Source: Emiliania huxleyi CCMP1516
Lineage: Eukaryota; Haptophyta; Isochrysidales; Noelaerhabdaceae
Assembly: GCF_000372725.1 (NCBI RefSeq)
Contig: NW_005196456.1
Coordinates: forward strand, 109,192 to 173,191
Reading direction: 5' to 3'
Length of the DNA: 64,000 nt
Below are positions 1-9,393 of the stretch, one piece after another. The notes below the pieces were generated by a model, which was given only the letters and a program-made list of their open reading frames with translations, searched no databases and was not told where the DNA came from. Every line of letters starts with the position of its first letter. Position 1 is the stretch's first letter. The position numbers were made by a program, and so were the translations under genes.

Positions 1-1145
1 CCGTCGCCGGCGCGCGACACGTTCCCGTCAGCAGGACTGTCCTGGTCGAGAGTGTGTGCCGCCAAGGCGGGGCCACTCGGGGACAGTGCCGACGGGACGC
101 GGCTCGAAGGGTGTGGCTCCGCAGCGCGGCTGGCACTCGTCGCAGAGGCCTCACCTTCGAAAAGTCGGGCATGGCTCTACCCGCAACTTTCTCGCTAACA
201 CGCGCGCACCGCCGAGCCTGCGGCGGGCGCGCTGCGGCCGCACGTCTACCTTCGTCATAGTGCCACGACGTACGGCCTAGATTTAGCCCACGCGCCTCTG
301 CTCGCAAACACTCACCCATTGAATTGTCACTGCCCGTGAGTGCGAGATAGGGCTAGCCGCAGGCAGCTAGCCTCTGAGGAGAGCGTCCATAGACACCTCA
401 CATGACCCCACACACAGTCTCGTCCGTGCCTCGCCGGCCGGCGAGATTGCTGGAGGTAGAGCAAGACTGCTCTAGCCTCGCATGTCACTTCCTGTTGTCT
501 GTTGTTTGTTGTGCCCTTGTTTGTTCTTCTGGTGCCTTGGAGCGCTGGGGGGGGCGACAGGGAGGATGTGGCCCTGAGTTATGTGTACGCCTACTCAGGG
601 TGTGTGGCAGCCAGCTGGCTGTGTGTCTTGTGAGCCTGTTTGTGTCTGTGTGTCGCTCGTGCGTGTCGTCATCATCTGTCTAGCGTCCACCCATACCGCG
701 TTGGTGTCCAGTCCGAGCCTGGCTGTTCTTCACCTTTCTACCTACCTACCTTTCACTGTATGTGGCTCTTACGAACATACCCGAGGGTTAACTGCTGACA
801 GGGTTTGCCATCAGAGCGATCCGAACGTAGTATTCGGGTTTAGTCCCCAAAGAAAGAAAGAAAACAGAAACCCATAGGTGAAAGCCACTTGAACCGAAGG
901 CCGCAAGACACGGTGCAAGGAAGAAGGATGTTGCCATCGCGGAGTACATGGATGGTCGAAGGACAGAGAGGAAAGACGTTGGCTCCCCTGCGAGAGGGAC
1001 CAGGTGGCCGCCACACTGGAGCCCTCCCGCCCGATAATCGACTGCCTCCCGTCGAGACTTGAGGCCCCATTGGTGCCTCGGCGCTGCCTGGGATCTGGCT
1101 CGCACGGCCGCCCTAGACGCCAGCGGCTCTTTTTTCTTTTTACAC
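1..1145. other. No gene recognised
   Basis: I see no protein family here. Open frames are short and overlap one another on both strands. The stretch from about 480 to 760 is rich in TGT/TTG words and in short CTACC repeats (near 735-750). The last 100 bases before the ankyrin gene are the likely promoter and leader of that gene, including a T-rich run at about 1130-1141. Confidence 0.5.
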
Positions 1146-3230
1146 ATGTGTGAAATGCCCGCCTCACGCTCCCGCGCCAACGCACCGCGCCGCACGCCGC
1201 CGCCGCCTGCTGACAGCGCGCCGGGCGGCGAAGTCCCAAAGAACGCCCTCAAGGCGGCTACGGACGGCCGCGTGGGACCGGTGCGATTGTGGCTGAATGA
1301 AGGCGGGAAGGCCGACACTCTCGCTGAGCGACCCTCTGAGGTCAGCGGCCTTCCGATTCCATGCACCCTGCTGATGCTCGCCGCACAGAAAGGGCACGTG
1401 CAGATTGTCGAGCTCCTCCTGAAGCGTGGCGCTGACATCAACCTGCAAACCAGTCACGGCGCCACTGCGCTCAACGCTGCCGCCCTCCATGGCCGCGAGC
1501 GGGTGGTGGAGATGCTGCTGCAGCACGGAGCGGAGTTGAACCCACAGGACTCCGCCGCCTGGTCGGCGCTGGCAACGGCTGCCGAAGGCGGAAAAGAGCG
1601 GGTGGTCGATCTGCTGCTGCGGTGTGGCGCAGAGATCGACCTGCAAGACAAGAACGGTGACACCGCGCTGATGCTCGCCGCCTACTTCAACCGCCCCGCC
1701 GTCGTGCTGCGCCTTCTGCGGGCGGGCGCAGACATGACGTTGCGCGACGCGGCGGGCAAGACGGCGCTGCAGTGGGGCAAGGAGAAGGGCCACGCTGAGT
1801 GCGTCGAGGCGTTCAGGACGCATCTCGGGGAGGTGGCAGCGGGCCGGAGCAAGGCGCCGTCGGCCGAGGCAGGCGGCGCAGGCGCGGCGGAGGGTGCGAA
1901 TGCCGCGGCCTCTGCTTCGAGCAGCGAGGGAGCCGCGGAGGCCGAGCCGAGCAGCGGGGCAGTGCCAAAGGAGGTTTTGGACGCGGCTTGGCAAGGCGAT
2001 GAGGCGGCGGTGCTGGCGTGGGTCGACGGCGGCGGGCGGGTGAACGCGACGTTCGAGTACGTCTTTGCGGACGGCCCTGATGTCGGCATGACGCTGCTGA
2101 TGGTCGCAATGACACGTGGCCACGAGGGGCTGGCCGAGGCGCTGCTCCAGCGCGGTGCGGATCTCGAGTTGCACATCAGCGACGGCGCCACCGCGCTGAT
2201 GGGCGCCGCCGCGTATGGCTTCGAGAAGCTGGTCGAGTTGGCACTACGGCACGGCGCGGAGATCAACCAGCGAGCAACCATCGGCAGCACCGCGCTGATG
2301 AGCGCCGCCGGCCGAGGCCACGAGAAAGTGGTCGACTCGCTGATCAGGCACGGCGCGGCGATCGACCTTCAGTGCAACAACGGCGACACCGCACTGATGC
2401 AGGCCGCTTTCCGCGGCCACCCTGCCGCCCTCCTCTGCTTGCTGCGGGCGGGCGCAGACGTGACGCTGTGCACTACGAGTGGCAAGACCGCGCTGCAGTG
2501 GGCCAAGGAGGAGGGCCACACTGAGTGCGTGCGCGCCCTCGCGGAGCATGCGGCGGCCGAGAAGGCGGCGGCGAAGGCGGCGGCGAAGGCGGCGTGGGCC
2601 GCGGGAGCGGCGGAGAGGGCGGCGCAGAGGGCGGCGGAGGAGAAGGAGGCGGCGCGGCATGCCGAGGAGCTGCTGGCGGAGGTCGAGGCGGAGAAGCGCG
2701 CCAAGGGCAAGAAGGGCAAGAAGAAGAAGAAGGGCGGCGGGGCGGGCGGGGCGGGGCCGTCGCAGGAGCCCGAGGAGGGTACCGAGGCGCCGTCGGTGGC
2801 AGACGCAGCCGAGGCGGCGAAGAAGGCCGAGGAGGCGAGGCTTCTCCTGCTTCTCGAGACGCTCACCGAGGAGAGGATGCGGCTCGGCATCACGCCGGAG
2901 AGCCAGGCGGCGGCGTCGGCCGAGGTGGCCGAGGCGGCGCGCTTGGACGCTGCGGCGGACGAGGCGGAGGAGGAGGCGGAGGAGGAGGAGGAGGCCGAGG
3001 CGGCGGCCGAGGCGGCGCTGGCGGATGCCGAGGTTGCGCGGGCGGAGTCCAAGGCGGCGGAGGGGGCGGCCAGGGCGGCGTTGGAGGAGGCCACCGCAGC
3101 GCTGGAGAGGAGGGAGACGGCGCTCGAGGAGGCGAGGGCCGCCACAAAGACGAGGCGTGCTGCTGCAGTCGCTACGAGGGCCAGGGCGACCGCCGCAAGG
3201 ATGGAGGCGGAGGCGGCCCAGCGCTCATAG
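1146..3230 (+). CDS. Ankyrin-repeat protein with charged coiled-coil tail
   Basis: This is an uninterrupted reading frame of about 694 residues from the first in-frame ATG (1146); a second ATG follows at 1155. Two clusters of ankyrin repeats are visible (about 1365-1830 and 1960-2550), with repeated words such as TALMLAA, VVDLLLRCGAEIDLQ and GHEKVVDSLIRHGA. The two clusters are similar to each other, each ending in a GKTALQW-K-E-GH-ECV repeat, so the array probably arose by internal duplication. They are joined by an Ala/Ser/Glu-rich linker. The C-terminal 220 residues are Ala/Glu/Lys-rich coiled coil with a lysine block (GKKGKKKKK) near 2700-2735 that could be a nuclear or nucleic-acid-binding patch. 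Ankyrin repeats bind other proteins; partner and location cannot be read from the sequence. No signal peptide or membrane segment is seen. Intronless, unlike most neighbours. Confidence 0.85.
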   Translation: MCEMPASRSRANAPRRTPPPPADSAPGGEVPKNALKAATDGRVGPVRLWLNEGGKADTLAERPSEVSGLPIPCTLLMLAAQKGHVQIVELLLKRGADINLQTSHGATALNAAALHGRERVVEMLLQHGAELNPQDSAAWSALATAAEGGKERVVDLLLRCGAEIDLQDKNGDTALMLAAYFNRPAVVLRLLRAGADMTLRDAAGKTALQWGKEKGHAECVEAFRTHLGEVAAGRSKAPSAEAGGAGAAEGANAAASASSSEGAAEAEPSSGAVPKEVLDAAWQGDEAAVLAWVDGGGRVNATFEYVFADGPDVGMTLLMVAMTRGHEGLAEALLQRGADLELHISDGATALMGAAAYGFEKLVELALRHGAEINQRATIGSTALMSAAGRGHEKVVDSLIRHGAAIDLQCNNGDTALMQAAFRGHPAALLCLLRAGADVTLCTTSGKTALQWAKEEGHTECVRALAEHAAAEKAAAKAAAKAAWAAGAAERAAQRAAEEKEAARHAEELLAEVEAEKRAKGKKGKKKKKGGGAGGAGPSQEPEEGTEAPSVADAAEAAKKAEEARLLLLLETLTEERMRLGITPESQAAASAEVAEAARLDAAADEAEEEAEEEEEAEAAAEAALADAEVARAESKAAEGAARAALEEATAALERRETALEEARAATKTRRAAAVATRARATAARMEAEAAQRS

Positions 3231-3958
3231 CGCGAGCTGCTCAAAAGAAGCGCGTGGCCACCATCCTGCGGACTGTCGGGTGGAGCTTGAGAGCTTCCGT
3301 CGAGGAAGCGCTCGCCGGAGGGTCATCATACCCGTACACTCATCGATCATGCACTGAGCCCGCGGGGAGGTCAGGGTGGGGGCCGGGGGGGAGGGGGGGG
3401 GGGGGGTCTCGAACGGCGTGGTGCCTTGACAAAAAAACTCCACGGTTTTTTTATCTTGTGGTACTTGGAGCACTTGGAGTGCAGTCATTAACCTCACATC
3501 CAGGGCCGGGGAGCGAAGAAGCGCACCCAGCGGGCCGGATGATCGGCATCGGGCTACGGGCTAGAGAGCCCTGACCCCTAGCTAGGGGGGGGTGCGCGTT
3601 CGCAGGGAAAGGGCCGTAAAGTAAACACGGGTCTCCGAGGGTTAGCTCCGCGCTCCAGGTTTCCCCTAGCAGCAGAATCCCCCCTCTCTACTCGGAGCAA
3701 ATGTAAACACTCGACACGGACTCGACGCCCATCCACACCCGGCACCTCACCACACCGGACCCCTCTTCGTGGTCTCCCAACTTTCACTCCGGGCGTTTTC
3801 CCCCACCTCTCCTCTTTCTTCTGGTGTGCCGGTGATAGTACTAGCACGCGCCAGTTCGCACCTGTGTCGAGCCTGTCTGCTGTGAGAGAGAGTTGTGTTG
3901 TTTAAATTCTTCTTCGCCTTAGTTTGGCTGCATTTTTCTCTTCTTTCCTTCTCGGGCC
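3231..3958. other. Intergenic region with leader of the ATP11-like gene
   Basis: No coding sequence is supported here. A G-run lies at about 3387-3407. The right end carries two upstream words that recur before other genes in this window: GTGATAGTACTAGCACG at 3832-3848 and AAATTCTTCTTCGCC at 3904-3918. Confidence 0.5.
3832..3918 (+). promoter_or_regulatory. Putative promoter/start-region words shared with other genes
   Basis: GTGATAGTACTAGCACG (3832-3848) is repeated exactly at 25823-25839, upstream of the gene that starts at 25905. AAATTCTTCTTCGCC (3904-3918) recurs exactly at 48853-48867, three bases before the trehalose gene ATG. Position relative to start codons suggests a transcription-start or initiator role; this is inference. 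Confidence 0.35.
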
Positions 3959-4961
3959 ATGTTCGCGCGGCGACTATCGCCTCTCCGGCGCAGTGCCGGT
4001 GCCGGTGCCGCCGCCAACGGCCGCAGCTGGGCCGCTGGGCGGCCGCGTGCGATCGCCAGCGGCGTGATACCGGGCGTGCCGAAGAAGCTCGAGGACATCG
4101 TCAAGCTCGACCTACTGGAGAAGGCGGACGCGAGCCAGGTGCTGCACGTCTGGGCGACGCACCACGCTGAGAAGGCCGAGCTGGCTGGCGCGGCTGCCGA
4201 GGCGGCCGAGTACGAGACGCTGGTCCAGCGCGGCGCCGAGTCGCCCTCCTTTGTGTGGCCCGTGCGGCGGGACGGCGGCCACATGATGCTGTACTCGCAG
4301 TACGCGCCGGCGCACCAGATGTTTGTGTACACCTTCCTCGAGGACTACCGCCGCTCGCCGGAGCTCTCGCCGCCGTGGATGAGCGTGCTGCTCTTCGACG
4401 ATCTGCTCGACACCAAGGGCGTCGCGCTGCTGCGAGCCGAGGCACTCGCACTCACACATGCACCCCACCCCTCCACAGGCGCACCTGGCCTTACGCCGTG
4501 GGGCGCGTAGGAGGAGGGCCCGTCCCTACATTGCGCAGGAAACAGTCCCCTGCCCTCTCTCCTTCCCTTAGGCCGAGCCCGACAGGCTGAGGAAGGCCGA
4601 GGTGCAGCAGCTGCTCACGCTGCTCCGCCGCTTCTACAACTCCGACGACTACGACAAGGCGCGCGAGGGACAGAGAGAGAGAGGGGCCAAACAAGGAACA
4701 CGACTACCCACCGGGCTTTCAGGAACGAGGCCGCTGGCGACGGAGACACGGTCACACTGCACACACAAAACGCAAACTCCAAGGCGCGCTCCTTCGCTGC
4801 TGCATGCCGCACCTTCGCTGCAGCGTGCACCGCCGGCCCCTCGCGTCGCGCCACTGGGGTCGTTCCTGTCCCCGCCCTCGGCCGTGGCCGCCCCGCAGGT
4901 CTGGGCATTCAACCACTTTCAGCGACGGTTTGATCTCGACGCCTACCTTGCGAGTGTGTGA
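3959..4961 (+). CDS. ATPAF1: Mitochondrial F1-ATPase assembly factor 1 (ATP11/ATPAF1 family)
   Basis: This family is a mitochondrial chaperone that binds F1 beta subunits during ATP synthase assembly. I read three exons: 3959-4441 (161 codons), 4572-4658 (29 codons) and 4899-4961 (20 codons plus TGA), giving 210 residues in one frame. Both introns have GC donors (GAG|GC and AAG|GC) and AG acceptors. The N-terminus is Arg/Ala-rich without acidic residues (MFARRLSPLRRSAGAG), as expected of a mitochondrial presequence. Family landmarks are PKKLEDIVKLDLLEK, a PSFVWPVRRDGGHMMLYSQ block, FVYTFLEDYR, and the ending VWAFNHFQRRFDLDAYL. The spliced junctions restore GVALLRAE-AEPDRLRKAEVQQLL and SDDYDK-VWAFNHF. 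The protein is shorter than animal homologues. Identification rests on remembered family pattern, not on a search. Confidence 0.85.
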
Positions 4962-5153
4962 GACTCGATCCGGACCCAGGGGCAGGGCAAGCTGCGGGAC
5001 GTCACATATTCTTATTCTTTTCTCCCATCCGCGCGCAGCAATTCTTTTCTCTAGTCCCGCAGTGCCGGCGAGGCGGGCGGGTTGAATTCTTTTCTCTTGT
5101 AACCGCTGCCGAGTTCGTTGCCCCACCTTCGCGCGTTCCGGTTCTGGGGCGGC

Positions 5154-8100
5154 ATGTCCGCCACGGGCGAGGTGCCCCTTGAGCGGCTGACGCCCGAGCT
5201 GCACCTCAAGCTCTCAAAGAAGGTCGCGCAGCTCACCAAGGCGCGCCTCAAAGCCCAGTGCCGCCGGGTGGCCGTCACGTGTCTTCAGCATGACGTCGCA
5301 TCATGCGTCGCAGGTCATTGCGCACCTCAACACGCGCAACGAGGACGCCGAGGCACGCACAGCCGAGGCCGAAGCGACGCACGCGGCCGAGCTCGCCCAG
5401 CTCACCGCCGACGCCGAGGCCAAGTGCAGCGCGCTGCGCTCGAGGGCCGACGGCGCGTTCCCGATAGTAGTCGGACGAGGGCGGGCAGTCCGCGAGCGCA
5501 GAAAGTCCCTGTAGCCGAGGACCAGCCGAGACCCGGCGCTGCGCGTCGATCATAGAGAGACGCTGCCGGCCGTGTCCTGAGCAGGTGCGGCAGCCGAGGC
5601 GCGGGCGGCTGCGCGGGCAGAGGCGGAGGAGGCGCTGAAGAGGGCCGAAGAGGGCGCTGCGTCAGAGCGGGCGCGCGGGCGCGCCGAGCTGGACGAGGCC
5701 AAGGCGCGGCTCGCCGCTGCGGAGGCTGCGGCCGCCGCCGCCGCCGAGGCTGCTCGCACCGAGGCCGCGGCCGCAGTGCAGAGTGCTAGGGGCGAGTTGA
5801 CAGCGCGAGTAGAGGAGCTGGACCAGGCGATAATGGACTGCCGCGCGGGCGCGTCGGGCGAAGCCACCCTGCGAGCCGAGCTCGAGGAGGTCGTGCGGTC
5901 GCACAACGCGCGCCTGCAGCCGAATGCTCGCCGAAGGAACGAACTCGTTGATGAGGGGTTGGCTCATGACTGATCCTCAGGCGCGCTACAGCCAGATGCT
6001 GGCGGAGAAGATGGGGACGGAGGAGCGGCTCGGCGCAGAGCTCAAGGCCGAGAGAGACCAGCGAAACAGTAGAGATGCGGCCGAGATACAGCCTGGATAT
6101 GGTACCCGAGATCAGCGTGATAGGCAGCTAGACTTCGGGGACCCAACGCCTCCAACGACCCGCCTATCCACTACCACCATCCCCGCCCGCCCCCAACCGC
6201 CCTCCCCCAGTTCCTCCTCCCCTCGCCTCCTCACCCCCGCCCCCTCGTCATACGCCGCCCTCCCGCCGGTGCCCCAGGCCAAAAAACGCGAGCTCGAGGC
6301 GGGACGAAGAGAGGCGGAGGCGGCGGCGTCGAAACTACGAGACGAGGTGGAGCGAGAGGCGCAGGCGGCCGCGGCGGCCGAGGCCGCGGCGGCGGCAGCG
6401 GCAGCGGCGGCGGAGGAGGCGGCCGGGCGGTCCACCCAGCTGGAGGCGCGCGTAGCTGGACCTCTCGAGGGGCGTCGCTCGGAAAGTGAGCTTGTGCCCT
6501 CCCTCCGTCCTGCAGGCGAAGGTGCAGCAGCTCGAGGCGTCGCTGGCCGACGCGGCGGCGCGGGAGGCGCGGGCGAGGGCCGAGGCGGAGCGCGAGGCGG
6601 CGGAGGCGGCGGCCCGTGCAGCGGCGCTTGAGGCAGCGGTGAGCGAGGAGCGCGCGCGCGCGGCAGAGGCGGCGGCAGAGGCCGATGGATCGATTGCCGA
6701 CTTGCGGCGCCAGGCGGCGGCCAACCTCGGCCAGCCTCGGCCAGCCTCGGCCAACCTCGGCCAACCTCGGCCAACCTCGGAGCCAACCTCGGCCAACCTC
6801 GGCCAACCTCGACCAACCTCAACCTATTGGCATACCTCGGCAAACCTCGGCAAACCTCGGCAACCTCGGCAAAACTTGGCTCCAGGCGGCGGCCCTTGGC
6901 TCGCAGCACGAGGTGGCGGCGGAGGAGGCGGGGAGGCTGCGCGCCGAAGTGGGCCGTCTGCAGGTTGTGCCGACGCTCTCAGCCCGCAGCCTCAGCTCAT
7001 GCCCTGAAGGCGCACACCTTGCGCCGCCGTAACTAGGCGGAGGAGGCGCGGCTGCTAGCCGAGGGCGGCGCGCTGAGGGCGGAGGCCGAGAGGCGGGCGG
7101 CGGCGGCGGGCGAGGAGCGGAAGCGTGTGGCGGCCGAGTCCGCCGCAGCCGCCCGCCAGCTGGAGGAGGGGGAGGCGGCGCTGAGGCGGGAGCAGGCGTC
7201 GCTCAACGCGATTTCGGTCCACCCGGTGTGAGCAGCGTCTTCACAGCTAGAGGTGTGAGCAGGAGTCCCACGCGGCGACACGGCGCGGCTTTGGGGCGCG
7301 GGGGTGGCGCGGCCAACCTCGGCCAACTTCGGCCAACCTCGGCCAACCTCTGGCTACAGGTGCGGCCTCGAGGAGCGGGTACAGGCCGGCCTGCAGAGGT
7401 TGGATGCGGCGGAGGCGGCGGCGCGGGCGGCGAAGGAGGCGGCGGCGAAAGAGGCGACGGCGGCGGCACAGGCGGCCAAGGAGGCGCAGGAGGCGCAGGA
7501 GGCAGAGGCGCGGGCGCGGGCGAGGGCGCAGGAGGAGGCTGCGGCGGCGGCGGCGGCGGCGGCGGAGGCATCGGACCCTCGGCCCACCGACGCTATCTCC
7601 CTTGATCGTCAGCCCCGCTGTGCTTGCCACGCCAGGCGGCGCTTCAAAAGGCGACAGCCGGCGGAGCAGACGCCAGCGCGAGGGCGGCGGAGCTCGAGGC
7701 GGCGCTGGCTGCGGCTCGGGCCGAGGTGGCCAAGGCGGCCGGGCGGGCGTCGGCTGCAGAGAAGGAGGCGGCGCAGGAGCGCGCTGCGAAAGCAGAGGCT
7801 GAGCGTGCGGCCGCCGCCCGGTTGGCGCAGCGGGAGACGGCGTGGCGGCGGGAGGCAGAGGAGGCGCAGGCGGCAGCCGCCGCGGCGGCGGCGGGCGCCG
7901 CTGCTGACGTGCAGGCGGCGACTGCACGCGCGTTGGCCGCCGAGGAGGCTGCCGCTGCGGGGCGGCAGGCGCTAGACGAGTCGGTGGCGTCGCTCGACGC
8001 GGCGAAGGCGGCGGCGGGAAAGGAGGAGGCGCATCACTCGCCGCGATGCAGCCACCCGCCCTGCGCTCTCTCCCCAGCCAACCTCCCACCCCCTCCCCCG

Positions 8101-9144
8101 CCCTCGCTGCAGGAGCGGCTGCAGTCGGAGCTCTCACGCCTCACCGCCGAGGCGAGACATTGCTGAGATACAGCGGAGACCTAGCCGATGCACAGTCGAG
8201 ATAGGCTGCCGTTGGATCTCCACGCCTCACTGCCGAGGCGAGACACGCCGCCTCCCTCCCACCCCAACTTTCAGGCGGCGGCGCGCGAAGCCAAGCTCGA
8301 CGCGGCACGCGCAGAGGGTGATGCGTCTCGCGACGCGGCCGGCCGCCAGCTGCAGCAGGCGGAGCGACGCGCGGAGGCGGCGGAGGCGGAAGCGGCGTCG
8401 TTGCGCCCCGATGCGGAGGCTCTACCGGCGGCGCGTGCGGAAGCGGCGGCGCTGGCGGCAGCGCTCGACGCACAGGAGCGCAAGGCGGCGACGGCACATG
8501 ACGAGGCGGGGGCGGCGGCCTCGGAGGCGGCGGCGGCACTGCAGAACGCGCGTGACGAGGCGGCGCGGCAGAGTACGCGCGCAGCGGCGGCGGAGGCCGA
8601 GGCGGCCAGCGCGTCGGCGGAGGGCGCCGAGCTCGCATCTCAGGTTGGCGCGCTGGAGACGCTGCTCGAGACGGAGCGAAGGGAGGGGAGGCGGGCGGTG
8701 GAGGCGGCAGCGGCGGCGACAGAGGCGGCAGTGCTCGCCGGCGATGAGGCAGTGGCGGCCGCAGTCCGCGAGGGCGAGGAGGTCTCCGAAACACCTCCGA
8801 GCCAATCTCAAAGACACCTTCTCTCTCTCTCTCGCCCGCTATGTGCCTTACGCTGTCGTGTGCCCAAATTCCTTGCCCTCCCATCACCCCACCCCCTCCC
8901 ACATACACGCCACGCTCGTGGCCGACACACGATGTGTCCACAGGCGCTCAGACTCGCCGTCAAGCAGGCAGCCGCGACGGCGGAAACAGAGGCGGAGCGA
9001 TTGCGCGGCGAGGCGGGTGCAGGCGGAGCGGCGCGCACCGTCGGCGCCCACGCGAGCGGGCGTTTAGTGAGGTACGTCGAAACTCGAACCACCAGTCCGA
9101 CGCGCACTACAGTTATCGAAAATATGTGCATTCGTGAGGTCTAA
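5154..9144 (+). CDS. Long Ala/Glu-rich coiled-coil protein (multi-exon)
   Basis: The start is the ATG at 5154 (MSATGEVPLERLTPELHLKLS). A chain of about twelve exons, each beginning after an AG acceptor, stays open and keeps one composition: heptad-like Ala, Glu, Arg, Leu and Gln with almost no Cys, Trp or Pro. Acceptors I can see precede VIAHLNTRNEDAEA (about 5313), RAEAEEALKRAEEGA, ARYSQMLAEKMGTEERL (about 5981), AKKRELEAGRREAEA (about 6280), AKVQQLEASLADAA (about 6515), AEEARLLAEGGALRAEA (about 7036), a block with EERVQAGLQRLDAAEAAA, AALQKATAGGADASARAAEL, AAAREAKLDAARAEGDAS (about 8275) and ALRLAVKQAAATAETEAE (about 8943). The product would be a fibrous golgin-, myosin-tail- or Tpr-like protein; no motif decides which. 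Introns carry TCGGCCAACC arrays. Exact exon ends and the stop are uncertain. Confidence 0.6.
6719..6880 (+). repeat. TCGGCCAACC tandem array inside an intron
   Basis: The intron between the exon ending DLRRQAA and the exon starting near 6889 consists almost wholly of a degenerate CTCGGCCAAC(C) repeat of about 10-12 bases. The same word fills part of another intron of the same gene at about 7314-7355 and appears in altered form at 39885-39915. Confidence 0.8.
7221..7263 (+). repeat. Palindromic intron core (TCTTCACAGC...GTGAGCAGG)
   Basis: This is one occurrence of a small dyad found in several introns of the window. Here it reads GTCTTCACAGC followed by GGTGTGAGCAG, at the start of a coiled-coil-gene intron. 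Confidence 0.45.
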
Positions 9145-9393
9145 AGTAGAGCGCGCAGGGCGGATGGGGGGGCACACGTGGTCACACCGTGCGTGCAGCA
9201 CGCGAGACACACCACTCACGTGTGGAAAGAGAGCGAACCGCGAAGGAGAGGAGGGAGAAGAGGGAGAGAGGGAGAGGAGAGGAGGGGGGCGGGGAGGGTG
9301 AGTGGGCGCGTCAGACGCGAAAACTCTTCTGCGCAGCTGGAATACTTTCTGACAACCGACGGCGACTCTCTCTCCAAGCGGGGTGCTAGATCT

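Noticed and set aside
1059-1145. Upstream extension of the ankyrin frame
   Set aside because: It begins at TTG, not ATG; the first ATG in frame is 1146.
788-1441. Minus-strand frame of 217 residues
   Set aside because: Overlaps the start of the ankyrin gene, low-complexity composition and no family feature; a shadow of GC-rich coding DNA.
2369-3244. Minus-strand Ser/Ala-rich frame of 291 residues
   Set aside because: Exactly antisense to the ankyrin gene's coiled-coil tail; composition explained by the complementary codons.
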